From NCBI GenBank assembly GCA_035500455.1, contig DATJXG010000232.1, forward strand, positions 1 through 23,150: a stretch of DNA of 23,150 nt, in the 5' to 3' direction. Made by a program: the position numbers and the translations under genes. The DNA is from DATJXG01 sp035500455. GTDB lineage: Bacteria; Acidobacteriota; Terriglobia; Terriglobales; Acidobacteriaceae. Under the pieces are notes generated by a model. That model had not been told where the DNA came from. It ran no database searches and saw only the letters and a program-made list of their open reading frames with translations. Shown piece by piece: positions 7,700 through 15,261 of this stretch; position 1 is the stretch's first letter; each line of letters opens with the position of its first letter.

Positions 7700-9100
7700 A
7701 TGAGTGCTGGCATTCTGACGCCGCCCGGAATCAAAATTCCGGGCGATTATATTGAGAACGTACTTCACATAGTAAAAGCCAAGAACCCGGCGGAACCTGA
7801 GTTTCACCAGGCTGTTCAGGAAGTGTTCGAATCTCTTCGCCTGGTTCTGGCGAAGCATCCGGAATACAGATCGGCTCGTATTCTGGAGCGCATCGTAGAG
7901 CCCGAGCGAGTGCTCATGTTCCGCGTGCCATGGTTTGACGACCTGGGCAACATCCAGATCAATCGTGGCTTCCGCATTGAAATGAACAGCGCCATCGGTC
8001 CCTACAAGGGCGGGTTACGCTTCCATCCCTCGGTCAATTTGGGCATTCTGAAATTTCTCGCCTTTGAGCAGGTATTCAAGAATTCCCTCACCACCCTGCC
8101 CATGGGCGGAGGCAAAGGTGGATCGGACTTCGATCCCAAGGGCAAGAGCGACAACGAGGTCATGCGTTTCTGCCAGAGCTTCATGACCGAGCTATGGCGG
8201 CACATCGGCGCTGACACCGACGTTCCTGCCGGCGACATTGGCGTGGGCGGACGGGAAATCGGCTTCCTCTTCGGTCAGTACAAGCGCCTGGCGAATAAAT
8301 TCACCGGCGTTCTGACCGGCAAGGGCCTGAGCTGGGGCGGGTCACTCATTCGTCCGGAAGCTACCGGATACGGCTGCGTGTACTTCGCCTCCGAGATGCT
8401 CAAGAGCCGCAAGGACTCGCTCGAAGGCAAGCTTTGCCTGGTTTCGGGCAGCGGCAACGTCTCCCAGTACACGGTGGAGAAACTGCTCGACTTTGGCGCC
8501 AGGCCGACGACCTGGTCCGATTCCAACGGCGTGATCTACGATCCTGATGGAATCGACCGCGAGAAGCTGGCCTGGGTCATGGAACTGAAGAACGTCCGCC
8601 GGGGACGTATCCGCGAGTATGCCGACCGCTTCAAGAAAGCGATCTTCATGCCCACGGATATCAAGCTGGAGCACAATCCGCTGTGGAACATCAAGGCTGA
8701 CTGCGCTTTCCCCAGCGCCACACAGAACGAGATCACGGCGAAAGACGCCGCCAACCTGATCAAGAATGGCGTCAAACTCGTCGCCGAGGGTGCGAATATG
8801 CCGAGCACCCTGGAAGCGACCAGGATGTTTCTGGACGCGGGAATTCTCTACGGCCCAGCTAAAGCATCCAACGCCGGCGGCGTGGCTACCTCCGGTCTGG
8901 AGATGGCACAGAACAGCATGCGCTTAACCTGGACCCGGGAAGAAGTGGATGACCGTCTGCACAAAATCATGATCGCCATTCACCGTAGCTGCTACGAGAC
9001 CGCGGAAACCTACGGAACTCCGGGCAATCTGGTGAATGGAGCCAACATTGCCGGCTTCCTCAAGGTGGCCAACGCGATGCTGGACCAGGGGCTGGTCTGA
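7700..9100 (+). CDS. gdhA: Glutamate dehydrogenase, NADP-type
   Basis: A hexameric-type glutamate dehydrogenase of 466 residues, which interconverts 2-oxoglutarate plus ammonium and glutamate with NAD(P)H. The substrate domain shows GPYKGGLRFHPSVN (Lys103) and PMGGGKGG with the catalytic Lys139, then DVPAGDIGVGGREIG. The coenzyme domain begins with LVSGSGNVSQYT near residue 250. The GSGNV form and the length are typical of NADP-dependent bacterial enzymes; cofactor choice is inferred. The start ATG has AGGAGGG 9 nt upstream. It is downstream of nfnAB, which could supply or balance NADPH for ammonium assimilation. Confidence 0.96.
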   Translation: MSAGILTPPGIKIPGDYIENVLHIVKAKNPAEPEFHQAVQEVFESLRLVLAKHPEYRSARILERIVEPERVLMFRVPWFDDLGNIQINRGFRIEMNSAIGPYKGGLRFHPSVNLGILKFLAFEQVFKNSLTTLPMGGGKGGSDFDPKGKSDNEVMRFCQSFMTELWRHIGADTDVPAGDIGVGGREIGFLFGQYKRLANKFTGVLTGKGLSWGGSLIRPEATGYGCVYFASEMLKSRKDSLEGKLCLVSGSGNVSQYTVEKLLDFGARPTTWSDSNGVIYDPDGIDREKLAWVMELKNVRRGRIREYADRFKKAIFMPTDIKLEHNPLWNIKADCAFPSATQNEITAKDAANLIKNGVKLVAEGANMPSTLEATRMFLDAGILYGPAKASNAGGVATSGLEMAQNSMRLTWTREEVDDRLHKIMIAIHRSCYETAETYGTPGNLVNGANIAGFLKVANAMLDQGLV

Positions 9101-9218
9101 CGGAGTCTCAGAGCGACTACGCTCTTCGTCCTTCCGAGTGCCTGCCGGGAAGGTGCTCTGCATTCTTGCCAACCAGCAAGAACGCAGACACCTTCCTCGC
9201 AGGATTACGGCGTTTGAG

Positions 9219-10052
9219 ATGGGAATAGGCGCCGGAGTCCACGTGGTCAATTTTGCAACAGCAATCGAAGCCGGTGAACTTCCAGCTGCCAACTCACAGG
9301 CCGATGTGCAACGTCGGGTTTCGCTCGGCCAGGTCACCTGGGCCGGGCCCGTGATTGTAATGGTGGCTCGCAGTTTTTTCATGATTGTGGCCCAGGCGCT
9401 GGTGGCAGCCGTTTACCTCGCCCGCGGAAACCCCTCACCTTGGAATTCCGCTGCTCCCTGGTGGACCGTGTACGCCACGTTAATCGACATAGGCTGCCTG
9501 CTCCTACTGCTGAAATTCACCCGTGCCGAAGGCATACGCCTGCGCGACCTCGTCGGCAAGGTTCGCCTACGGTGGGGCCAGGACGTCTTCCTGGGCATCG
9601 CCTGCTTTATTGTGTTGGTGTTCATGTTTTCTATTCCCGGCTGGGTAGCCGGCAGGCTCGGGTTCGAAATTTCGCACACGGCGATGTATCCCGGGCTCTT
9701 TTCAGAACGGAAATTGCCGCTCTGGGGCGTGATCTACAGCTTCAGTCTGTTCTGGCTGATCTGGTCACCCACCGAGGAGATGACCTATAACGGTTATGCC
9801 TTGCCGCGTCTCCAGGCCTTGACGGGACGTAAGTGGGTTGCCGTGTCGATCGTCGGGTTTTGGTGGGCCCTGCAGCATAGCTTTCTTCCGCTTATTTTCG
9901 ATTGGAAGTATGTGCTGTGGCGGTTCCTGTTCTTCCTGCCCGGCGTGATCGTGATAACCGTCCTGTACTTGGGGATGAGGCGGCTTGCGCCGCTGATCTT
10001 CGCGCATTGGCCTATGGATCTCGCGGCAGTGTTCTACACATTGCGCTTGTGA
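9219..10052 (+). CDS. CPBP-family-like membrane protein (putative intramembrane protease)
   Basis: A hydrophobic protein of about 277 residues with several membrane helices (about 41-68, 83-100, 122-142, 168-184, 205-222, 235-252). Motif 1 of CPBP/Abi proteases is present as EEMTYNG with Glu186-Glu187, but the usual Arg of EExxxR is Asn191. Motif 2 His220 (WWALQH) and a third-motif His263 (HWPMD) are also there. Family members include Rce1-like CAAX proteases and bacteriocin immunity proteins; the substrate is unknown. The start is uncertain: the ATG at 9219 has no strong ribosome binding site, and GTG codons at 9138 and about 9307 are alternatives. It lies downstream of gdhA on the same strand. 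Confidence 0.7.
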   Translation: MGIGAGVHVVNFATAIEAGELPAANSQADVQRRVSLGQVTWAGPVIVMVARSFFMIVAQALVAAVYLARGNPSPWNSAAPWWTVYATLIDIGCLLLLLKFTRAEGIRLRDLVGKVRLRWGQDVFLGIACFIVLVFMFSIPGWVAGRLGFEISHTAMYPGLFSERKLPLWGVIYSFSLFWLIWSPTEEMTYNGYALPRLQALTGRKWVAVSIVGFWWALQHSFLPLIFDWKYVLWRFLFFLPGVIVITVLYLGMRRLAPLIFAHWPMDLAAVFYTLRL

Positions 10053-10089
10053 CCAGCCATGCGCGAATTCACCGGTTTGGCAGTTCCCA

Positions 10090-13074
10090 ATGCACGCGTT
10101 CGAATCATCCATTGACGCCGAGCGCCTCTTCGAGGGCTTCGAGGACCTGATGCCGTTCCGCGTCCAGGATATCCTTCTGGTTTCCAGCCTTTACGACTCG
10201 TTCATTCTGCGCGAGGACGGGCGGCTGAGCGAACTCCTCATCAGCGAATCTCTCGACCTGAACCTGCAGCGCATCCCCGGCATTACTCAAGTCTCCACCG
10301 GCCGCGAGGCCCTGGCGCGCTACCAGCCGCGGTTCAACCTCATTGTGACCAATCTGGAAGTGGGTGACATGAATGCCGCGCAACTGGCACGCGAGGTCAA
10401 GGAATCCGGACTCGATATTCCGGTCGTGGTTCTTGCCTACGACTACCGTGAGGTCAAAAATTTCATCGCTCGCAACCCGGTTGCCGACATCGATGCCATC
10501 TTCTTATGGCAAGGGAACGCGCGCATTCTGATCGCCATCGTGAAGCACATTGAAGACAAGCGCAACGTGCAGCACGATACCGAGGCCATCGGAGTTCCGG
10601 TGATCCTGGTGGTGGAAGACAACATCCGTTATTACTCATCGTTCCTCCCCATGATTTATACCGAGCTGATCAACCAGTCGCGGCGCGTCATCCGCGAAGG
10701 CATCAATGCGGCGAACCGGTTGGTGCGCATGCGGGCGCGGCCCAAGATCCTGCTCAGTTCCAGCTTCGAAGATGCGGCCGAGCAAGTGCAAAAGTACAGC
10801 AAGCATCTGCTCGGAGTCGTGTCAGACGTGGAGTTCCCTCACGCTGGAGAGCTGAGCGCCGAAGCGGGTTTCAAGCTGGCGCGATTGGTGCGCGACCTGG
10901 TGCCGGACGTTCCGGTGGTCCTGCAGTCCAGCCGCACCAGGTTCAAGGCGCAGGCCCGGGCCGAGGGCTTCTCCTTTCTTCGCAAACGCTCGCCCACCCT
11001 GCTCCGGGAGTTGCGGCGCGTTCTTTTGCAGCAGTTCGCCTTCGGCGACTTCGTCTTCCGTCTGCCGGACGGCGCCGAGGTTGCCCGGGCGGGCGATCTG
11101 AACGCGTTGGAAGCCGCGCTGCACACCGTTCCGGCGGAAAGCATCGCCTACCACGGCCAGCACAATCACTTCTCGCACTGGCTGATGGCGAGGACAGAGT
11201 TCGCCCTGGCGCAAAAGCTCCGGCCGCGTAGGGTCTCCGACTTCACTACTCACGAAGATTTGCGCCGCGACCTGATTGATTCCATCGCCCAATACCGCCA
11301 GGAGCAGAGCCAGGTGCTGATCGGCGATTTCAACGCCGCGGCCTTCAAACCGGAAGGCCCGTTCTTCCTGCGGATTGGCGGCGGGTCTCTGGGCGGGAAG
11401 GCCCGGGGCTTGGCCTTCGTCCGCCATTTGCTGCGTCAGCGCCGCATTGCCTCTGCCTTCGCTGGCGTTCGAGTGGCGGTGCCGGCAAGCTTGGTCGTGG
11501 CCACTGATATGTTCGACCGCTTCGTCAGCGACAACAACCTGCTCGATTTTGCTATGCGGACCAACGATGACGCCGAGATTCAGCGGCGCTTTCTGAATGC
11601 ACCGTTACCCGCAAGCCTCCAGGAAAACCTCGGGACATTTCTCACGGAGGTGGCTTATCCCCTGGCGGTCCGCTCCTCCAGCCTTCTCGAAGACTCGCAG
11701 TACCAGCCGTTCACCGGGGTGTATGAAACCTTCATGCTGGGCAACCACCAGCCTGATATTGAGACTCGATTGGACCAGTTGATGGAGGCGATCAAGCGGG
11801 TTTACGCCTCCACCTTCAGCCAGCGCGCGAAAGCCTATGTGCGGTTGACGCCCTATCGCCTGGAAGAAGAAAAGATGGCGGTGATCCTCCAGCAGGTTGT
11901 GGGCATGGTTCACGGCCCACGGTTCTATCCCGATTTTTCCGGCGTGGCCCGCTCACGCAACTTCTACCCGGTTCCACCCATGAATCCGGAGGACGGAATC
12001 GCCGCCGTGGCCCTGGGTTTGGGGCGGGAGGTAGTGGGCGGAGGAAAATGCCTGGGCTTTTGCCCCCGCCATCCTCGCAACCTCGTGCAGTTCTCCTCTA
12101 TAGAGGACATCCTGGCCAATACGCAGTCTGAGTTTTGGGCCCTCGAGTTAAACCACAATGCCGAGCATGGAGCCCCTGGCTCCGGCTTGCGCGAATCTCG
12201 GTATGCCCTGGATGTGGCCGACTCCGACGGGACACTCCTCCTCCTGGGTTCCACTTACTCCCCCGACAATCACGCTGTCTACGATGGGTTAAGCCGCCCC
12301 GGCATCCGGATTGTGAGCTTCGCTCCCATCCTGAAACATGATGTTTTCCCCCTGGCCGAGATTCTCGACCAGTTGATCAAAATCGGAGAGGACGCGCTCG
12401 GACGCCCGGTAGAGATCGAGTTCGCCGTCAGCCTGGCACACGGTACTAACCCCGCAGATTTCGGTTTCCTTCAGATCCGGCCGCTCGTGCTTGCCCGCGA
12501 GACCCAGCAAGTCTGCATTCGGGACGTCGATCCCGCCCGGCTGGTTTGCCAAAGCTACAAGGTATTAGGCAATGGCCGCATTGAAGATGTACGTGATGCC
12601 GTAGTTGTGGACTTCCACCGCTTCGAACGCAGCCGCAGTCAGGAAGTAGCAGAAGGGATCACCCACCTCAACGCCAAGCTGAGCGAGGGTGCCACGCCCT
12701 ACCTGCTCATCGGCGTCGGCCGATGGGGCTCGAACGACCCCTGGCTCGGAATCCCGGTGGGCTGGGAACAGATTTCCGGCGCGCGCGTCATCGTCGAAGC
12801 CGGCTTCCGTGATTTTCGTGTTACTCCCTCGCAGGGCAGTCATTTCTTCCAGAACCTCATGGCCTTTCAGGTTGGGTATTTCACCGTCAATCCCGATGCG
12901 GGTGAGGGCTTCGTAGATTGGCAGTGGCTGGCTGCGCAAACGGCGACCGAGCAGCAAGGCTGTGTTCGCCATCTGCACTTTGATGAGCCTCTGCTCGTGA
13001 TCATGAACGGGAAAACCAGCCAGGGGATGATCTTCAAACCTCAGCCGAAACCGGGAAACGGCCAGCCCTTGTGA
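10090..13074 (+). CDS. Tandem receiver plus PEP/pyruvate-binding (PPDK N-terminal ATP-grasp) protein
   Basis: A 994-residue multidomain protein. Residues about 24-155 form a receiver-like domain (ILLVSSLYDSF...LIVTNLEVGDM) in which the phospho-acceptor position is Asn88, so it is a pseudo-receiver. Residues about 170-315 form a second receiver with Glu176-Asp177, candidate phospho-Asp246 (VVSDVEFP), Ser280/281 and Lys299, apparently intact. After a linker comes a PEP-synthase/PPDK-type nucleotide-binding region: GGGSLGGKARG at 430-440, later AVRSSSLLEDS and FTGVYETF. The swivelling phosphohistidine domain and the PEP-binding barrel of PPDK/PEP synthase are absent, so it is unlikely to be a normal PEP synthase. 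Start choice: ATG at 10090, or ATG at 10150 where homology to the receiver begins. It may be cotranscribed with the CPBP-like gene (37-bp gap). A phosphorylation-controlled ATP-grasp enzyme is an inference. Confidence 0.85.
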   Translation: MHAFESSIDAERLFEGFEDLMPFRVQDILLVSSLYDSFILREDGRLSELLISESLDLNLQRIPGITQVSTGREALARYQPRFNLIVTNLEVGDMNAAQLAREVKESGLDIPVVVLAYDYREVKNFIARNPVADIDAIFLWQGNARILIAIVKHIEDKRNVQHDTEAIGVPVILVVEDNIRYYSSFLPMIYTELINQSRRVIREGINAANRLVRMRARPKILLSSSFEDAAEQVQKYSKHLLGVVSDVEFPHAGELSAEAGFKLARLVRDLVPDVPVVLQSSRTRFKAQARAEGFSFLRKRSPTLLRELRRVLLQQFAFGDFVFRLPDGAEVARAGDLNALEAALHTVPAESIAYHGQHNHFSHWLMARTEFALAQKLRPRRVSDFTTHEDLRRDLIDSIAQYRQEQSQVLIGDFNAAAFKPEGPFFLRIGGGSLGGKARGLAFVRHLLRQRRIASAFAGVRVAVPASLVVATDMFDRFVSDNNLLDFAMRTNDDAEIQRRFLNAPLPASLQENLGTFLTEVAYPLAVRSSSLLEDSQYQPFTGVYETFMLGNHQPDIETRLDQLMEAIKRVYASTFSQRAKAYVRLTPYRLEEEKMAVILQQVVGMVHGPRFYPDFSGVARSRNFYPVPPMNPEDGIAAVALGLGREVVGGGKCLGFCPRHPRNLVQFSSIEDILANTQSEFWALELNHNAEHGAPGSGLRESRYALDVADSDGTLLLLGSTYSPDNHAVYDGLSRPGIRIVSFAPILKHDVFPLAEILDQLIKIGEDALGRPVEIEFAVSLAHGTNPADFGFLQIRPLVLARETQQVCIRDVDPARLVCQSYKVLGNGRIEDVRDAVVVDFHRFERSRSQEVAEGITHLNAKLSEGATPYLLIGVGRWGSNDPWLGIPVGWEQISGARVIVEAGFRDFRVTPSQGSHFFQNLMAFQVGYFTVNPDAGEGFVDWQWLAAQTATEQQGCVRHLHFDEPLLVIMNGKTSQGMIFKPQPKPGNGQPL

Positions 13075-13135
13075 CATACCTCACCGCCGTGCGTGTCTCA
13101 GGTCACAGCCTCTCCCAGCAAGAGGCGCTTGTAAT
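13070..13135 (+). promoter_or_regulatory. Tandem CRP/FNR-type sites and -10 before the 13183 ORF
   Basis: TGTGACATACCTCACC (13070-13085) overlaps the stop codon of the preceding gene. A weaker site, CGTGTCTCAGGTCACA (13092-13107), lies exactly 22 bp downstream. TGTAAT at 13130-13135 begins 30.5 bp from the centre of the weaker site. The layout, including the TGTAAT hexamer, repeats that at 7237-7301. Confidence 0.55.
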
Positions 13136-13182
13136 CGAGTAGCGGCGTGGAGTCTGGAAGATTCCGGCCGGGGAGTACTCCA

Positions 13183-13443
13183 ATGAGAGATGAAGACCTG
13201 CTTCAATGCCCGTTACTTCAGGCTTTGGATGGGATGCGCCGCGCCGAGTTGCTCGGTTTGATGAAAGACTCTAACCTCAGGGAGAAAGTAGAGAAGTGCG
13301 TGGCCGGGCAGCCGAGGACCGCACTCGTCGCCGCGGAGCCCGTGTCCGCCGGAACCAACCCGAGGCCGGCACGCGACTTCCAGGAGGACGTCCATAGTTG
13401 GAATAGGGATGTTCCTCTGTGGCGCAGAAGTGCCAAGGAATAG
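13183..13443 (+). CDS. Small hypothetical protein
   Basis: An 86-residue ORF that I do not recognise. ATG at 13183 is chosen because GGGGAG lies about 8 nt upstream; a GTG about 36 nt earlier lacks such support. The N-terminal half is predicted helical (LLQCPLLQALDGMRRAELLGLMKDSNLREKVEKCV), the C-terminal half is Pro/Arg/Ser-rich and looks disordered. Two cysteines are present. It has a dedicated promoter of the CRP/FNR-type tandem architecture and a stem-loop right after its stop, which together make it more likely to be a real, separately transcribed gene. Confidence 0.6.
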   Translation: MRDEDLLQCPLLQALDGMRRAELLGLMKDSNLREKVEKCVAGQPRTALVAAEPVSAGTNPRPARDFQEDVHSWNRDVPLWRRSAKE

Positions 13444-13444
13444 T

Positions 13445-13463
13445 TTCCGGCGTTATGCCGGAA
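13445..13463 (+). terminator. Stem-loop after the small ORF
   Basis: TTCCGGC-GTTAT-GCCGGAA is a perfect 7-bp stem with a 5-nt loop starting 2 nt after the TAG stop. No T-run follows on either strand, so it is at best an imperfect intrinsic terminator or an mRNA-stabilising hairpin between two convergent genes. Confidence 0.5.
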
Positions 13464-13503
13464 GGCAACAGTCACACACTGTCCTGCGCACTTTGCCCGT
13501 TGT

Positions 13504-14019
13504 TCATCCGATAACATGAGAGTGATGGCTGGATGCATTCGAAGGCAGCACTGCGGCTTGCAGCGGTCTTAGCTCCGCGCCAGGGTGGTTAGCCAGTCCC
13601 CCGGATCCTCTGACGGTCACCGCCGGCTCCAATATCTGTGGAGTTGCAAGGATGCGCGAGATCAAACATTCCCCTTGTGCTTTTTGCAGCAGCTTGAACG
13701 CCGGCTCAGGATCTTGCCCATAAGGAATCGTCAAATTGGCTCGAATCACTAATTCTCTGAACACGCGGCCTGAACTTGCCGGACCAACGACTCCCTCCAC
13801 TTCCACCTCCAAATCGCAATATTGCAGTCTTACTCCTTCCGCCAGATCGCAACACTTGATCGTAAAGCAGCCCGCGACCGAGCCTAAGAGCAAATCTTCG
13901 GGAGTCCACTTGCCGTCGCCCGGGCCATCGGACATCGCGAAACGAATAACATTTGGCGTAGAGTCACACCTCGCTATCCCATTTCCGACGCACGTCCGCC
14001 ACGCGCGTGCTCGGAGCAT
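13504..14019 (-). CDS. OsmC/Ohr-family protein (start uncertain)
   Basis: The core matches the OsmC family of thiol-dependent peroxide or hydroperoxide reductases: GKWTPEDLLLGSVAGCF carries the first active cysteine (Cys51 from this start) and QGECLISRIL carries the second (Cys118). Both reactive cysteines are therefore present; two more cysteines follow the first (KCC). About 35 residues extend beyond the last OsmC strand. The start is unclear. ATG at 14019 begins the first beta-strand (MLRARAW) but has no ribosome binding site. The frame stays open to a GTG at 14127, and a GTG at 14079 coincides with the predicted transcription start. A T7 run on the plus strand (13999-14007) next to the start makes a frameshift here possible. 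It lies behind the GcvH-like gene but has its own predicted promoter. Confidence 0.8.
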   Translation of the reverse strand: MLRARAWRTCVGNGIARCDSTPNVIRFAMSDGPGDGKWTPEDLLLGSVAGCFTIKCCDLAEGVRLQYCDLEVEVEGVVGPASSGRVFRELVIRANLTIPYGQDPEPAFKLLQKAQGECLISRILATPQILEPAVTVRGSGGLANHPGAELRPLQAAVLPSNASSHHSHVIG

Positions 14020-14085
14020 TTTTTTCTGCGCTCGGGGCCGAGCGCCTCTCTTTGCCCGGGCTTGATGCGATGTGAGCACGCCATG

Positions 14086-14150
14086 ATTGTGCCCGCCTGG
14101 GGTCGGGTTTGCGGTAGCCGCACTCACTGTTCCCGGTGATTCGGGTCACC
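14086..14150 (-). promoter_or_regulatory. Tandem CRP/FNR-type sites and -10 for the OsmC gene
   Basis: On the minus strand, GGTGACCCGAATCACC (14150 to 14135) is a strong palindrome. Its partner AGTGAGTGCGGCTACC (14128 to 14113), 22 bp further on, keeps one perfect half-site. CACAAT (14091 to 14086) begins 29.5 bp from the centre of the second. The predicted start near 14079 favours an OsmC start codon at or below that point. Confidence 0.5.
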
Positions 14151-14208
14151 GGCATGTTGCATCGACGGCAACCCGTGGTGATCGAGCCGAGGCTGAGGCC
14201 GCCGCCAC

Positions 14209-14880
14209 CTACGACAGGAAGAACTCCCTCGCCACTTTCGCCCAGTCCTGGTCTGGCAGTTGCGCGGTCAAATCGTCCACCGCCAGGCCGCCGTCCTGCG
14301 CGAGAACGCCGGCGGGAGTTGGCATGTTCATGCGAAGCCGCCGCGCGGCCTCTTCCATCCAGCTGCGCAGCAGTGTGCCACTCAGCAAATTGCGGAAGTT
14401 CGTCTTGGCATCGGGTGCCTGCACCGTCAGCAGCCAGCCTTCTCCATAGGGATCTTTGCGCGCAACTTCTGGATCGCGGAGCGCGGCTTCGTTGATGTCC
14501 GCCACAATCCCTTCGATGGGGGAAACCATTTCGGCCGAACTGCCGTCCCGGAACATGGTCACGATCTTCTGCCCCTGCCGGACCCACTGTCCGCGTTGCG
14601 GCAGCGTGATCCGCTCAATCTTGCCCGCCAGTTTGCTGGCAAAATCGTCCATGCCCACGCGCACCAGGCTGGGGCTCTCACTCAATGCCCAGGTATGGCC
14701 CGGGTGATAGCGGAGATTCTCAGGGACTCTGAATCCCGCAACCACACGCGCAACCGGTCTTGGCAGAGTTTCCGGCATGGCGGTTTGCAGCGCGGGCTGC
14801 GCCGGCACTTCCTTGCGGCGGATGAAATGGTCCACAACCAGAAAGACGGCAAACATGAGCAGTACGAGAATGACGGTCAT
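14209..14880 (-). CDS. Membrane-anchored GcvH-like protein without the lipoyl lysine
   Basis: The 223-residue protein begins with a membrane anchor (residues 1-20, MTVILVLLMFAVFLVVDHFI) followed by RRK. After a Pro-rich linker, residues about 52-160 align with glycine-cleavage H protein: LRYHPGHTWALSE, VRVGMDDFASKLAGKIERITLPQRG, SPIEGIVADINEAALRDPEVARKDPYGEGWLLTV. At the position of the lipoylated lysine (ESVKA in GcvH) there is RDGSSAE, with Gly113 in place of Lys, so it cannot be lipoylated there and is not a working H protein. The orientation at the membrane is not certain. The start has GGAGG 6 nt upstream. A near-consensus sigma-54 promoter lies 54 bp upstream. Its role is unknown; the position beside the cytochrome/HybAB-like operon suggests an accessory part of that electron-transfer system. 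Confidence 0.8.
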   Translation of the reverse strand: MTVILVLLMFAVFLVVDHFIRRKEVPAQPALQTAMPETLPRPVARVVAGFRVPENLRYHPGHTWALSESPSLVRVGMDDFASKLAGKIERITLPQRGQWVRQGQKIVTMFRDGSSAEMVSPIEGIVADINEAALRDPEVARKDPYGEGWLLTVQAPDAKTNFRNLLSGTLLRSWMEEAARRLRMNMPTPAGVLAQDGGLAVDDLTAQLPDQDWAKVAREFFLS

Positions 14881-14933
14881 AAACCACCTCCGCGCCGCGG
14901 TCTCTTGTTCGGCCGCTCGCTACTGCTGATTAA

Positions 14934-14950
14934 GGCAATTCCTTTGCCAA
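14934..14950 (-). promoter_or_regulatory. Sigma-54 promoter for the GcvH-like gene
   Basis: The minus strand reads TTGGCAAAGGAATTGCC, with GG and GC separated by exactly 10 bp. It keeps TGGCA of the -24 element and TTGC of the -12 element. Transcription would begin near 14923, giving a leader of about 43 nt to the ATG at 14880. A sigma-54 activator gene lies in the neighbouring operon (19373-20728). Confidence 0.7.
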
Positions 14951-15058
14951 GTCGTGCGCGCCTGCGGCACACATGAGGCATCTGGCTCACGATAAGTGAG
15001 ATAGCCTGGTCGCCCATCATCGTGTCGTTCATTTGTGAGTTGCGGAGGGCGACAGATT

Positions 15059-15067
15059 TGTTGCGAA
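15059..15067 (+). promoter_or_regulatory. TGTTGCGAA half-site (possible activator site)
   Basis: This 9-mer is identical to each arm of the palindrome at 15167-15190. It lies about 140 bp upstream of the predicted sigma-54 start for the GcvH-like gene, a usual distance for an enhancer site of an NtrC-type activator. Confidence 0.4.
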
Positions 15068-15166
15068 TCACAACGTCACGCTGCGGAATGTTGCAGACTT
15101 CAGAACTGCGAAACTGGCGAATTGGCTTCGCCTCAGCTGTTTGGCGGGCGGTAATTCAGCATTGCG

Positions 15167-15190
15167 TTTCGCAACACCACTGTTGCGAAA
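15167..15190. promoter_or_regulatory. TTTCGCAACA-CCAC-TGTTGCGAAA palindrome, possible upstream activator site
   Basis: Two perfect 10-bp arms separated by 4 bp lie in the 516-bp region between the divergent GcvH-like gene and the cytochrome operon. With the extra half-site at 15059-15067 this gives three copies of one 9-mer. It could bind the NtrC-type regulator encoded in the operon. This is inferred; a hairpin in RNA is the alternative. Confidence 0.5.
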
Positions 15191-15261
15191 GGTAACACTC
15201 AGCCCACGATCGAATCAGGTCGTGAAGTGCCGCTAATTGCTGATTCCAAAAGGATAATTCG

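Noticed and set aside
14964..14980. A plus-strand GG-N10-GC match (GCGGCACACATGAGGCA) as a sigma-54 promoter for the cytochrome operon.
   Set aside because: It lies about 430 bp before the cytochrome start, upstream of the proposed activator sites, and the -12 half is weak. The minus-strand match at 14934-14950 is clearly better.
15225..15243. GTGCCGCTAATTGCT as a sigma-54 promoter for the cytochrome operon.
   Set aside because: The -12 element is good, but the invariant GG at -24 is GT and most of the rest of that element does not match.
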